This document shows, piece by piece, positions 9,960-19,795 of a DNA stretch of 64,000 nucleotides (its first letter is position 1; each line of letters opens with the position of its first letter). This DNA comes from Eubacteriaceae bacterium (GTDB lineage: Bacteria > Bacillota > Clostridia > Eubacteriales > Eubacteriaceae), in contig JASGLP010000001.1 of assembly GCA_030156895.1 (NCBI GenBank), forward strand, positions 113,140 to 177,139, written 5' to 3'. Made by a program: the position numbers and the translations under genes. The notes under the pieces were generated by a model. The model saw only the letters and a program-made list of their open reading frames with translations. It did not search any database and was not told the origin of the DNA.

Positions 9960-11390
9960 TTATTTTTGCGGATTCTGAACATACTTTTTAACAAGCCGAT
10001 AGGCTGTCGTCTGACTAAGCCCCAGCAGATCAGCTACTTCTGCAATATTTTCGCTGGAGTCATAATAATTTTGGATCAGGGTCTTTTTGTAGTTTTCCAC
10101 AAGATCGTCAAAAACCGCTTTCTTTTCAGTAATTTGCTGATGACGATAAAAATCTTCCAGCTGTTCCGGCAATTTATCCATACTGATAATAGAACCCATG
10201 CTCATGACGGCCATTTGCTCAACGGCGTTTTTTAGCTGGCGAACATTACCGGGCCAGTCATACTGGATCAGGGCATCAATGACTTTGTTTGAAAAAACCT
10301 TGTTCTGATTATACTTTTGATTGTAGTTTTTTAAATAATACTGAGCGATGGGATAGATATCATCCCGACGTTCGCGAAGGGCAGGAATAGTTTGGGTTAT
10401 ACCATTGATTCGCCAAAAAAGATCCTCTCTGAATTTATTGTTTTTAACCTGGTCTTCAAGGTTTTTATTGGTGGCGGTAATAATCCGGGTATTCACCTGT
10501 TTGGCTTCCACCCCACCGACGGCGATAAAGCGCTGATTTTCAAGAAATTCCAGAAGTTTAACCTGGATATTCGGTTGCAGTTCACCTATTTCATCTAAAA
10601 AGAGTGTGCCATTGTTTGCCATTTCAACCAGCCCTTTTTTGCCTTTGGGACTGGCACCAGTGAAGGCATAGGGGACATAGCCAAAAAGTTCGCTCTCGAT
10701 CAGATTGTCAGGAATTGAGGCGCAGTTGATGGAAATAAAGGCTTCATTCTTCCGACTGCTGCAATCATGGATAAACTTGGCAACCAGGCTTTTTCCTACT
10801 CCACTTTCACCAAGCAACAAAATTGGAATATCCGATTTTGCGGCTTTTTTTAATTTATGCAGGGTCTGATAAAGCACGTAAGATCGGCCAACAAGATTAT
10901 TTTCGACTTTTGTTTGTTCATTTAAAACTTGTCTTTTACTGGCGCGCATCTCTGATTCAGCGTTGCCATCTTCCGGTTTTTTGTAATCAAGATCGAAGGA
11001 TACAAAGGATTCTGTTTTTAAAGTGTTGTATACCAACAAAGAAAGTGAATCGGAAGGATCATACAAGGGCGTCGTGATGGTGATATGTTCTTCGTTGGTC
11101 AGGATGGATTTCTGCCGGGAAATAATGGTTCGCTTTTTTTCAATGGCACAGTCAGTGGACGGCGGGGTCCAGAAACCCTGGAAAGAGGTTCTGAAGTTTA
11201 ACTTCCACATTTTCTCCGCAGAGATGCCGTGATACTGCAGACAGGCTGGATTGGCATAGAGGACATTGCCCTTTTCGTCGGTGACGGTGATTTCAAAAAA
11301 ACAGTTTTCAAGAATGTTTAAATAGAATTCAGCCGGAAGCGACTTGAGATAGTTAAGATATTCTTCATTATGTTCATATTGATATTCCAT
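9960..11390 (-). CDS. Sigma-54-dependent transcriptional activator with PAS domain
   Basis: A 476-residue enhancer-binding protein. Residues about 18-130 form a PAS-like sensor (NVLYANPACLQYHGIS). Residues about 165-400 form the AAA+ domain, with Walker A GESGVGKS, the sigma-54 contact loop (here YAFTGAS, near the usual GAFTGA), and a Walker B-like FLDEIGELQP. A C-terminal Fis-type helix-turn-helix ends the protein (IAEVADLLGLSQTTAYRLVKKY). It diverges from the methyltransferase operon at 11845, whose promoter has a perfect -24/-12 element, so it very probably activates that operon when its PAS domain senses the substrate or a metabolite. Confidence 0.93.
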   Translation of the reverse strand: MEYQYEHNEEYLNYLKSLPAEFYLNILENCFFEITVTDEKGNVLYANPACLQYHGISAEKMWKLNFRTSFQGFWTPPSTDCAIEKKRTIISRQKSILTNEEHITITTPLYDPSDSLSLLVYNTLKTESFVSFDLDYKKPEDGNAESEMRASKRQVLNEQTKVENNLVGRSYVLYQTLHKLKKAAKSDIPILLLGESGVGKSLVAKFIHDCSSRKNEAFISINCASIPDNLIESELFGYVPYAFTGASPKGKKGLVEMANNGTLFLDEIGELQPNIQVKLLEFLENQRFIAVGGVEAKQVNTRIITATNKNLEDQVKNNKFREDLFWRINGITQTIPALRERRDDIYPIAQYYLKNYNQKYNQNKVFSNKVIDALIQYDWPGNVRQLKNAVEQMAVMSMGSIISMDKLPEQLEDFYRHQQITEKKAVFDDLVENYKKTLIQNYYDSSENIAEVADLLGLSQTTAYRLVKKYVQNPQK

Positions 11391-11683
11391 TGCTGTACCT
11401 TTCTTTTGTTAACGACTACATCGCATAATAAGTCCCCGGCTTTTGTGTTCAAATCGAAGTTGTGAGGACAACTGCTATTATAGTAAAAAAAATGGAGATT
11501 GTAAAGTTTACGAAATAGAAGAAAGTGGAATTTTAGGAAGTTTCAATAGAGGCCTTTAAAACTCTTAAATAAAGCATATAAAAGGAAGAAAATTAAAGTG
11601 ATAGGATTCACTAGACTTGTTAAAGTTGTGAAAAAATAATAAAAACAAGTAAATTACCAAAACTGGGAAGGATTGACGTCGCT

Positions 11684-11699
11684 TTTTCAAATTTGAAAA
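11684..11699. promoter_or_regulatory. Candidate upstream activator site
   Basis: A perfect 16-bp palindrome, TTTTCAAATTTGAAAA, about 80 bp upstream of the sigma-54 promoter. AT-rich palindromes can occur by chance, so binding by the activator at 9960-11390 is an inference from position. Confidence 0.4.
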
Positions 11700-11761
11700 T
11701 GATTACAAGAAATAAGCGTCGAAAAGACCTGATAAACAGGCGAAAAAGTTTTTATATAACT

Positions 11762-11777
11762 TGGCACGAACCTTGCA
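11762..11777 (+). promoter_or_regulatory. Sigma-54 promoter
   Basis: TGGCACGAACCTTGCA matches the -24/-12 consensus TGGCAC-N5-TTGCA, with GG and GC elements 10 bp apart. Transcription should start near 11788, leaving a leader of about 57 nt. Confidence 0.92.
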
Positions 11778-11823
11778 TTATAAAATGCCAAACAAGGAAA
11801 GGAGCAAGGGCTAAATTTTCTAA

Positions 11824-12765
<942 letters not shown>

Positions 12766-12786
12766 ACTAAAGGGGAGTGTAGAATC

Positions 12787-14346
12787 GTGGAAAAAAAAGC
12801 GAAAAATAACACGGTACTCTATGTATCGATTGGGATAACGGCTGCATTTGTGATTGCCAGCATCGCTTTTACAGATGGCATGGCGACAGTATTTAATCAA
12901 TTATTCTCGCTGATTACAACCAACTTCGGCTGGCTGTATCTGGTAGCCGTGGCCTTCTTTATCATCGTGGCCATTGGACTGGCGATCAGCCCTTATGGAA
13001 AAATAAAACTGGGCAAAGATGATGATAAGCCGGAATTTACCAATTTTCAATGGTTTTCCATGCTCTTTGGTGGCGGTATGGGAATTGGCCTGGTCTTCTG
13101 GTCGGTAGCAGAACCGATTATGCATTATCTGTCACCACCAATTGGTGAAGGCGGAACCCAGGAAGCCATGAATCTGGCCATGGAAAAAGTATTTTTCCAC
13201 TGGGGATTTCATCCCTGGATTATTTTTGCCATTGGTGGTTTGGCTCTGGCCTACTTCCAATTCCGTAAAGATATGCCATTTTTAATTTCGTCAGCATTCT
13301 ATCCCTTAATCGGCGATAGAATATATGGTCCAATCGGCAAAACAATTGATATTTTAGCGGTATTTGCCACTATTTTTGGAGTAGCCACCAGTCTTGGTTT
13401 TGGCTCCAATCAGATTGCCACAGGCTTGGAATATGTCTTTGGAATCGAATCATCACCCTTTATCGTTTCAATCATCATTGCTATTATTACCGCAATGTTT
13501 ACCCTGGCAACCATGTCCGGCCTGCATAGTGCCATGCAGAAAGTAGCAGACGTAAAAATCTGGCTATCGATTGGTTTTATGGTATTTATCTTTGTATTTG
13601 GTGGGATGGTATTTATCTTAAACAACTTTACCAATTCATTAGGGATTTATCTTCAGAATCTGGTTGAACAAACCTTCTGGATGGGCAATATAGAATGGCT
13701 AAACGGGTGGACCGTCTTTTATTGGGCCTGGTGGATTGCCTGGGCACCATTTGTTGGTCAGTTTGTGGCTCGCGTTTCTAAAGGTCGTTCAATTAGAGAA
13801 TTCATTATTGCGGTTTCACTGCTGCCATCAGGGTTTTCATTAATCTGGATTGCCATTTACGGTGGGGCTGCCTTTAATCTTAATAGCCTGACTGGCGGAG
13901 CGATCGAAACAGCAGTTTCTGCCAATTATACCACCGCTTTATTTGCCCTGCTAGAACAGCTGCCGCTTTATACCATTACATCAGTTCTGGCGATTGTCTT
14001 AATCGTGGCCTGTTTTATCGGTGCTGCTAATTCAGCAACTTATGTTTTGGCCATGTTGACCTCCGGTGGGGATATGGATCCCGGTAAAAAACTGCGAGGC
14101 GGATGGGGCGTAGCCCAGGGTGTCATTACCATTGTCTTAATTGTTGTTGGCGGAACCTCAGCCTTAAGTGTTTTGCAAACGGCTTCCATTGCCGCAGCTT
14201 TCCCCTTTATGCTGATTATGATCGTGATGTGCTTCAGTATGGTTAAAGCCCTCAAAGAGGACTATGAAACAAACTATTTAAAAAAAGTAAAACTGCCGGA
14301 CGAAATAATCCTTAGTGAAGAAGTCGTTCTGGAAGAAAATAAATAA
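12787..14346 (+). CDS. BCCT-family betaine/carnitine/choline transporter
   Basis: A 519-residue membrane transporter with about 12 helices. The BCCT aromatic signature for trimethylammonium binding is visible as FYWAWWIAWAPFVGQFVARVSKGRS. The family motif GMGIGLVFWSVAEP is also present. The GTG start at 12787 follows AGGGGAG. It probably imports the quaternary amine used by the enzymes encoded just downstream. The substrate cannot be read from sequence alone; glycine betaine, proline betaine and carnitine are candidates. Confidence 0.93.
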   Translation: MEKKAKNNTVLYVSIGITAAFVIASIAFTDGMATVFNQLFSLITTNFGWLYLVAVAFFIIVAIGLAISPYGKIKLGKDDDKPEFTNFQWFSMLFGGGMGIGLVFWSVAEPIMHYLSPPIGEGGTQEAMNLAMEKVFFHWGFHPWIIFAIGGLALAYFQFRKDMPFLISSAFYPLIGDRIYGPIGKTIDILAVFATIFGVATSLGFGSNQIATGLEYVFGIESSPFIVSIIIAIITAMFTLATMSGLHSAMQKVADVKIWLSIGFMVFIFVFGGMVFILNNFTNSLGIYLQNLVEQTFWMGNIEWLNGWTVFYWAWWIAWAPFVGQFVARVSKGRSIREFIIAVSLLPSGFSLIWIAIYGGAAFNLNSLTGGAIETAVSANYTTALFALLEQLPLYTITSVLAIVLIVACFIGAANSATYVLAMLTSGGDMDPGKKLRGGWGVAQGVITIVLIVVGGTSALSVLQTASIAAAFPFMLIMIVMCFSMVKALKEDYETNYLKKVKLPDEIILSEEVVLEENK

Positions 14347-14363
14347 AAGGAAGGTGTACAAAA

Positions 14364-15791
14364 TTGATCCAAAAATATGATATTTTAACACAGGATGAAA
14401 TCGATAAAATTCATCACAACAGTATGCGGATTTTAAGAGAAATTGGCGTGGAGTTTTCCTACGAACCAGCCCTGGAAGTTTTTAGAAAAAACAATCAGCG
14501 GGTTGAAGGTCACAGAGTTTATCTGGATACGGAATTTGTGGAAAACATGATTGAAAAAGCCCCCCAGAGCTTTACCCTGCATGCCAGAAATCCGGAAAAC
14601 AATTTAGTTTGCGGTGGCGGTGATGCGCTTTACATGCCAGGTTACGGCGCTCCGTTTATCTATGAAGCAGATGGAACTAAAAGAGATGCAACCATGGCTG
14701 ATTATGATAATTTTGTTAAACTGGCCGGTGCCAGCAAACATCTTCATATGACTGGTGGAACGGTTTGTGAACCGACTGACATCAACGAAAATATCAGACA
14801 TATGAAAATGGCATATAGCCACATTACTAATTCTGATAAAGTTTATATGGGGTCTTCATCAGGCTACGAATATGCTATGGATGCCATTGAAATGACGGCG
14901 ATCCTGCATGGCGGAAAAGATGTCATCAAAGAAAAACCAGCCTTGATCTGTCTGATTAACTCAGTAACGCCCCTTAAATATGATGATCGTATGCTGGGCG
15001 GCCTGATGGCTTATGCTGAAACTGGACAGGCAATGGTAATTGCATCACTGGTTATGTCAGGATCAACCGGACCGGCGACATTGGCAGGCGCTTTGTCGCT
15101 GCAAAACGCCGAAGTTCTGGCTGGTATTACCCTGGCTCAATGCATTAATCCTGGAACGCCAGTGGTTTATGGCTCAACCTCTGCCATTTCTGATATGGGA
15201 ACGGGTTCATTATCAATCGGTAATCCGGAAAATGCTCTCTTTACTTCAGCTAGTGCTCAATTATCACGTTTCTACGGTGTGCCTTGCCGTGGCGGCGGTG
15301 GCTTATCTGATGCCAAAACGGTGGATGCCCAGGCTGGTTATGAATCTATGATGCTGTTAATGGCAGCCACGACCACAGGTGTCAGTTTTGTTCTTCATTC
15401 AGCCGGAATTCTACAGTATTACATGGCCATGTCCTACGAAAAATTTATTATCGATGAAGAAATGTGCGGCATGCTTAAACGTTATATGGCTGGTTTTGAT
15501 ATGAGCGACGATGAAAAAATGGCCTTTGATGTCATTGAAAAAGTAGGCCCGGGTGGACACTTCCTAACCCAGAAGCATACTCGCAAAAACTTCAAAACGG
15601 AACACTTTAGACCAGCTTTAAGTGATCGACAGTCTTATGACGGTTGGGCCAAAGAAAGCCTGACAGCCTGCCAGCGAGCGAATGCTAAATGGAAATCAGT
15701 GTTGGAAAACTACCAGGCACCAGCTTTAGATGAAGCCGTCAATAAAGAATTACTGGCTTATATGGAAAAAAGAACAAAAGAATTAATTTAG
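14364..15791 (+). CDS. MttB-family methyltransferase without pyrrolysine
   Basis: A 475-residue member of the trimethylamine methyltransferase superfamily. The frame is continuous with no in-frame TAG, so it belongs to the large non-pyrrolysine branch, whose known members demethylate glycine betaine, proline betaine or carnitine. It would pass the methyl group to the corrinoid protein encoded 13 bp downstream. Features include LRMDIL-like HNSMRILREIGVEFSYEPAL at the N-terminus and the glycine-rich GVPCRGGGGLSDAKTVDAQA. I start at TTG 14364 with AAAGGAAGG upstream. Neighbouring BCCT transporters support a quaternary-amine substrate. Confidence 0.92.
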   Translation: MIQKYDILTQDEIDKIHHNSMRILREIGVEFSYEPALEVFRKNNQRVEGHRVYLDTEFVENMIEKAPQSFTLHARNPENNLVCGGGDALYMPGYGAPFIYEADGTKRDATMADYDNFVKLAGASKHLHMTGGTVCEPTDINENIRHMKMAYSHITNSDKVYMGSSSGYEYAMDAIEMTAILHGGKDVIKEKPALICLINSVTPLKYDDRMLGGLMAYAETGQAMVIASLVMSGSTGPATLAGALSLQNAEVLAGITLAQCINPGTPVVYGSTSAISDMGTGSLSIGNPENALFTSASAQLSRFYGVPCRGGGGLSDAKTVDAQAGYESMMLLMAATTTGVSFVLHSAGILQYYMAMSYEKFIIDEEMCGMLKRYMAGFDMSDDEKMAFDVIEKVGPGGHFLTQKHTRKNFKTEHFRPALSDRQSYDGWAKESLTACQRANAKWKSVLENYQAPALDEAVNKELLAYMEKRTKELI

Positions 15792-15804
15792 GAGGAGAAG
15801 ACAA

Positions 15805-16452
15805 ATGAGTATTTTTGATGAATTAAAAGAAGCGATTATCGAAGGTGATGAAGATGTGGTTGTTGAGCTGGCTGAAAAAGTAATTGAAGATCAGGTTGAT
15901 CCGGTTGCAGCGGTTCAGAATGGTTTAATCAAAGGGATTGAAGAAGTGGGTAAAGCCTGGATCGATGGCGAAGCATTTTTACCAGATGTTATGATGGCAG
16001 CTGATGCCATGAGTGCTGGAATGAAAGTTTTAGAACCGGAACTGGCTAAAGCACAAGCTTCTGGCGAAGGCTATGAAGACAAAGGAAAAATTGTTCTGGG
16101 TACTGTTGCCGGCGATATTCATGATATCGGAAAAAATATTGTCGGCGCTCTTTTGACAGCTGCCGGCTTTAAGGTGTATGATATTGGTATCGATTTACAG
16201 GCCGAAGATTTCTTAAATAAAGCCAAGGAAGTTGACGCCAAAATTATCGCCGCCAGTGCGCTTTTGACCACAACTATGAAATCACAGAAAGAACTGATTG
16301 AATTCCTGGTTGAACAGGGTGTGAGAGATCAGTACAAGGTAATCATTGGTGGCGGCCCGACCAGCCTTAAATGGGGCGAAGACATTGGAGCCGATGGCTG
16401 GGCTGAAACAGCCGATGAAGCGGTTGAACTTTGCCAGAAATTATTGGCGTAA
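15805..16452 (+). CDS. Corrinoid (B12-binding) methyl-carrier protein
   Basis: A 215-residue two-domain corrinoid protein. Residues 1-90 form a helical cap. The B12-binding Rossmann-type domain follows with the histidine ligand motif GDIHDIGKNIV and a downstream GGGPTS loop. It accepts a methyl group from the MttB-family protein and donates it to the MtrH-type enzyme. GGAGGAG precedes the start. No gene for the ATP-dependent corrinoid reactivase (RamA/RamQ type) is in the window, so that protein must be encoded elsewhere. Confidence 0.94.
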   Translation: MSIFDELKEAIIEGDEDVVVELAEKVIEDQVDPVAAVQNGLIKGIEEVGKAWIDGEAFLPDVMMAADAMSAGMKVLEPELAKAQASGEGYEDKGKIVLGTVAGDIHDIGKNIVGALLTAAGFKVYDIGIDLQAEDFLNKAKEVDAKIIAASALLTTTMKSQKELIEFLVEQGVRDQYKVIIGGGPTSLKWGEDIGADGWAETADEAVELCQKLLA

Positions 16453-16478
16453 AATATAGATATTCAAACCTAAGACGA

Positions 16479-16558
16479 AGTTAATTTTTACTAGCTGAGC
16501 ATCGACAATTGGCTTTTTAGTTTTAAACTAGGAAATCCAATTGGTCGGTGTGGGGTTA
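16479..16558 (-). repeat. Foldback element copy A (short, internally deleted)
   Basis: It carries both outer arms (GCATCGACAATTGGC and, facing it, CCAATTGGTCGGTGTGGGGTT) but lacks the inner arms found in full copies. It lies between the corrinoid gene and the second BCCT gene. A palindrome GGCACCAGC/GCTGGTGCC follows at about 16572-16592. Confidence 0.8.
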
Positions 16559-16617
16559 GTCTCCGCATTATGGCACCAGCATAGCTGGTGCCTATTGGTG
16601 TTTTGTAAGGAGGAACC

Positions 16618-18099
16618 ATGAAAGTTTTTTATAGTTCGCTGCTTTTTATTGTTTTGTTTCTGGGAATTGGATTTTTCAGCCCTGAAGAGTTCTCGGCGGT
16701 GACCAGCCAAATTTTTACATTGATCACCAATGACTGGGGATGGCTTTACCTGGTTGTGGTGCTGGGGATTTTGATATTTGTGGTCTATCTGGCTTTTAGC
16801 CCTTTCGGCAAGGTGCGTCTGGGTAAAGATGAGGATCGCCCGGAATACTCAAATTTTTCCTGGTTTGCCATGCTTTTCTCTGCCGGCATGGGGATTGGCC
16901 TGGTTTTTTGGGGTGTGGCCGAACCGGCTTTTCACTTTTCCAGCCCACCAATAGGGATTGAAGCCTACTCTCTTGATGCAGCAGCGGCATCCTTCCGGTA
17001 TGTGTTTTTACACTGGGGTTTCCATCCCTGGGCTGTTTATGCTATTGTAGGTCTGTCACTGGCTTATGTGACTTACAGAAAAGATATGCCTTGCCTGATC
17101 AGTTCGATTGTAAAGCCGATAATGGCCGAAAAGCCATTTAAAATAGCAGGCGGTGTAATCGATACCTTAGCGCTTTTAATTACCGTATTTGGGGTTGCCA
17201 CATCATTAGGGATGGGAGCTCTGCAGGTTGCTGGCGGTCTTTCCAGCCTCTTTAATTTTTCCAATACTTTTTTAGTTCAAGTTGTTATTATTCTGGTTAT
17301 CACAGTCATGTTTTTGATTTCAGCTACAACCGGACTGAACAAGGGGATTCGTATTTTAAGTAACAGCAACATCATCATTGCCCTGAGTCTTTTAGCATTT
17401 GTATTTATTTTTGGCCCAACAGCCTTTATCATTAAACTGTTTTTTAATACCCTTGGTGGTTATTTGAACAGTTTTTTGACGTTAAGCCTTCCCCTAGATC
17501 CTTTTGTCAAAGATCCCTGGGTGGGGGACTGGACGATATTTTATTGGGCCTGGTGGGTATCCTGGGGACCTTTCGTGGGCACTTTTATTGCCCGGGTTTC
17601 CAAAGGGCGAACAATTAAGGAGTTTGTCCTGGGCGTCTTGATTGTTCCGGCCGGTTTTTGTTTTATCTGGTTTAGTGTATTTGGCGGAACGGCCCTTTAT
17701 CATGAAATTTTCCAGAACATTGATATTGTCTCGGCCGTCAGCTCAGACGTGGCAGTAGGATTATTTGTTACCTTAGCCAATCTGCCTTTTGGCAGCCTGA
17801 TTTCATTGATTGCCATTGTCCTGATCACCACTTTCTTCGTGACTTCGGCAGATTCAGCGACTTTTGTTCTGGGCATGTATTCCCAAAATGGCAAGCTTAA
17901 TCCTGACAACTGGATTAAAATTGTCTGGGGTGTGACCCTTTCTTTAATGGCAATTCTTTTACTCAACAGCGGCGGCCTGGAAGCCATGCGCAATACCTCA
18001 ATTATGATGGCTCTGCCATTTTTACTGGTGCTCATTGTCATCTGCGTTGCCATCGCTAAAGAACTTAATGACGAGCAAAAAAACAAGCTGTCCGAATGA
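16618..18099 (+). CDS. BCCT-family transporter, second copy
   Basis: A 493-residue paralogue of the transporter at 12787, with the same motifs: GMGIGLVFWGVAEPAFHFSSPPIG and FYWAWWVSWGPFVG. It starts at ATG 16618 with AAGGAGGAACC upstream. It is on the same strand as the methyltransferase operon but separated by foldback copy A and a palindrome, so it may be read through at a lower level or have its own promoter. Two transporters for one methyltransferase set suggest either two substrates or uptake under different conditions. Confidence 0.92.
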   Translation: MKVFYSSLLFIVLFLGIGFFSPEEFSAVTSQIFTLITNDWGWLYLVVVLGILIFVVYLAFSPFGKVRLGKDEDRPEYSNFSWFAMLFSAGMGIGLVFWGVAEPAFHFSSPPIGIEAYSLDAAAASFRYVFLHWGFHPWAVYAIVGLSLAYVTYRKDMPCLISSIVKPIMAEKPFKIAGGVIDTLALLITVFGVATSLGMGALQVAGGLSSLFNFSNTFLVQVVIILVITVMFLISATTGLNKGIRILSNSNIIIALSLLAFVFIFGPTAFIIKLFFNTLGGYLNSFLTLSLPLDPFVKDPWVGDWTIFYWAWWVSWGPFVGTFIARVSKGRTIKEFVLGVLIVPAGFCFIWFSVFGGTALYHEIFQNIDIVSAVSSDVAVGLFVTLANLPFGSLISLIAIVLITTFFVTSADSATFVLGMYSQNGKLNPDNWIKIVWGVTLSLMAILLLNSGGLEAMRNTSIMMALPFLLVLIVICVAIAKELNDEQKNKLSE

Positions 18100-18109
18100 T
18101 CGGACAGCT
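18086..18109 (+). terminator. Stem-loop at the end of the second BCCT gene
   Basis: AGCTGTCCGA pairs with TCGGACAGCT across a 4-nt loop. The stop codon of the gene lies in the hairpin. No T-run follows. A closely related hairpin with a T-run occurs on the far side of foldback copy B, at 18286. Confidence 0.5.
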
Positions 18110-18132
18110 CAGACAGCGTTATTATTGAATAC

Positions 18133-18275
18133 CTGAGCACCGACAATTGGCTTTTCTCTTGTCTGCCTCGGGGCGAACAGTTGCTCGAAAACGCTTTAAA
18201 TTAGCGATTTCAAATTGGGCAACTGTACGAATCCGCGCGCAGACCACGAAATCCAATTGGTCGGTGTGGGGTTCG
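18133..18275 (-). repeat. Foldback element copy B (full length)
   Basis: A full copy in reverse orientation, reading GAGCACCGACAATTGGC, TGTCTGCCTCGGGGCG, AACAGTTGC, a variable loop, GCAACTGTACG, the GCGCGC block, CCAATTGGTCGGTG and TGGGGTT. The two halves pair with each other over most of their length. It lies between two convergent genes and between two similar hairpins (18086-18109 and 18286-18311). Confidence 0.93.
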
Positions 18276-18285
18276 ACTACACACT

Positions 18286-18318
18286 GAGCGATCCGATTGA
18301 TCGGATAGCTCTTTTTTT
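18286..18318. terminator. Intrinsic terminator beyond foldback copy B
   Basis: GAGCGATCCGA pairs with TCGGATAGCTC across TTGA, followed by seven Ts on the plus strand. It would end transcripts from the BCCT side and may also act on the minus-strand gene that ends at 18319. Confidence 0.75.
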
Positions 18319-19467
18319 CTATATTTTAGAAAGCAGTTCTTTCTTTTTTTCGAGAAATTCGTCTTCAGTTAAAATTCCTTTTTCTTTGAGAACCCCCAGC
18401 CGTTCAAGCAGGGTCATGGGATCGTCATTTGTTTCGTTAAGCGTTTTGTATTTTTTATATAAATCAATCACATGTTGTGCTTCTTTTGGGTATAAAATAC
18501 TGATTGTCTCGGTATCTTTAGCTGTCTTAATGATGATATCATTCGGGTTTATACCAATTGATAAGGATACATCTAAAAGACTGATGCTACTGGGTTGGCT
18601 ACTTAAATCGGTGATTTCCTTATAAAAGAATTCTTTTTCGAAACTAATCTCCTTGTCATAGATAAAAAGCTTGGAAGTCGTACAGATTAAGAATTTATTG
18701 GAATTCATATTATCAAGTCCCCAGGCAAAATAAAGCAGTTTTTCCTGGCTGTCAAGATGGGCAGTGACTTGTTCAACATGCTGTGAATCCAGCTTCGATA
18801 GAATAAAGTCATGGATTTGACTGTTGGTGATAACAAAATCACCAGCATTTAAACGCTTAAGAAAGGCAAAAAGGCTTAAGGTATCAGTCTGATTCAGTGA
18901 AGTTTTAGGAATCAGAATCAGCGGATAACCATTAACCAGAAAGGCCAGAGAGTCTTCTGAATCAACAAGATTAAGGTTGGAAAGATTGGCCTTTTCAAGT
19001 TTACCGATGCCGTAAAAGGCCGAATTTTCTGGAAAAAGAACCTTAAAATGAAGGCCATCGTCGGTCAGAACCAGACTTTGTCCCTGATCGTCTTTAAATT
19101 GCATCAAAAATTGCTCGTCATCACTATAAGTTGAAAAATATTTTTTTATGCTTTTTAATGCCTTTTCATGATCCGGAAAAAAGGTTAATTTAGAACTGGC
19201 GGTATTATTGGCCGGCAGATAAAAAAATTGATAAAATGCTTCGACATATGAAACGATTACATCCGTTTCACTATTCAACAATATCGTTGAGTTGGCGCCT
19301 TCGGTCAGCTTGTTCAAGATAGTTTGCGTGAAGGAACTGATGCGTCGATTCATTTCTTCCCGCAGTTTTTGCTGAGACTCTTTTTTCAGAGCAATTTCCG
19401 ATTGAATCGAGTCAATACTGTCTTGGGCCAAATCAGTTACGTCTTGGATCAGATCTTTAAACCCCAT
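18319..19467 (-). CDS. PH-like and SHOCT domain protein
   Basis: A 382-residue soluble protein of unknown role. The N-terminus (about residues 1-60) is a charged, helical, probably coiled segment. The middle is unrecognised. Around residues 225-340 there is a beta-rich stretch (LLYFAWGLDNMNSNKFLICTTSKLFIYDK split by loops) that looks like a bacterial PH domain. The last 35 residues match the SHOCT pattern (LERLGVLKEKGILTEDEFLEKK), a short helical module common at protein ends. It has AAAGGAGAAA upstream and stands alone on the minus strand. Confidence 0.7.
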   Translation of the reverse strand: MGFKDLIQDVTDLAQDSIDSIQSEIALKKESQQKLREEMNRRISSFTQTILNKLTEGANSTILLNSETDVIVSYVEAFYQFFYLPANNTASSKLTFFPDHEKALKSIKKYFSTYSDDEQFLMQFKDDQGQSLVLTDDGLHFKVLFPENSAFYGIGKLEKANLSNLNLVDSEDSLAFLVNGYPLILIPKTSLNQTDTLSLFAFLKRLNAGDFVITNSQIHDFILSKLDSQHVEQVTAHLDSQEKLLYFAWGLDNMNSNKFLICTTSKLFIYDKEISFEKEFFYKEITDLSSQPSSISLLDVSLSIGINPNDIIIKTAKDTETISILYPKEAQHVIDLYKKYKTLNETNDDPMTLLERLGVLKEKGILTEDEFLEKKKELLSKI

Positions 19468-19600
19468 AGTTTTCTCCTTTTATAATGCTTTTCTCATTTT
19501 CTATTTTACATTTCATTGAAAAAATGTGCAACTATATTTTTGGGAAAGCTTGTCGGGATTAAAAATTAAAAGAGGGGATTAGCCCTCTCAATGTGCAGAC

Positions 19601-19741
19601 AAACCCCGCACCAACCAATTGAATTTCGTAGTCTGCTGCGGTATCGTACAGTTGCTATTTTAGGAATGGCTAAATATCAGCTTTTCTGTGCAACTGTTCG
19701 CCCCGATGCAGACAAGAGAAAAGCCAATTGTCGGTGCTCAG
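19601..19741 (+). repeat. Foldback element copy C (full length)
   Basis: It begins AAACCCCGCACCAACCAATT and ends GCCAATTGTCGGTGCTCA. The inner arms contain CGTACAGTTGC and CAACTGTTCGCCCCGA. It lies beyond the 3' end of the FMN-type glutamate synthase homologue. Matching palindromes flank it: AGAGGG-GATTAG-CCCTCT at 19571-19588, and GCGGGGATTACCCCTCTC at 19772-19789. Confidence 0.93.
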
Positions 19742-19767
19742 GTGTTCAAATTAATTTTGTCTTCAGT

Positions 19768-19792
19768 AAGAGCGGGGATTACCCCTCTCTTA
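19768..19792 (-). terminator. Stem-loop at the 3' end of the FMN-type glutamate synthase homologue
   Basis: AAGAGCGGGG pairs with CCCCTCTCTT across ATTA with a small mismatch. It lies a few bases past the stop codon at 19796 on the minus strand. Confidence 0.55.
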
Positions 19793-19795
19793 TTA

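Noticed and set aside
14364..15791. Possible pyrrolysine in the MttB-family gene
   Set aside because: The frame is open from start to stop at normal length with no in-frame TAG, so it belongs to the non-pyrrolysine branch.
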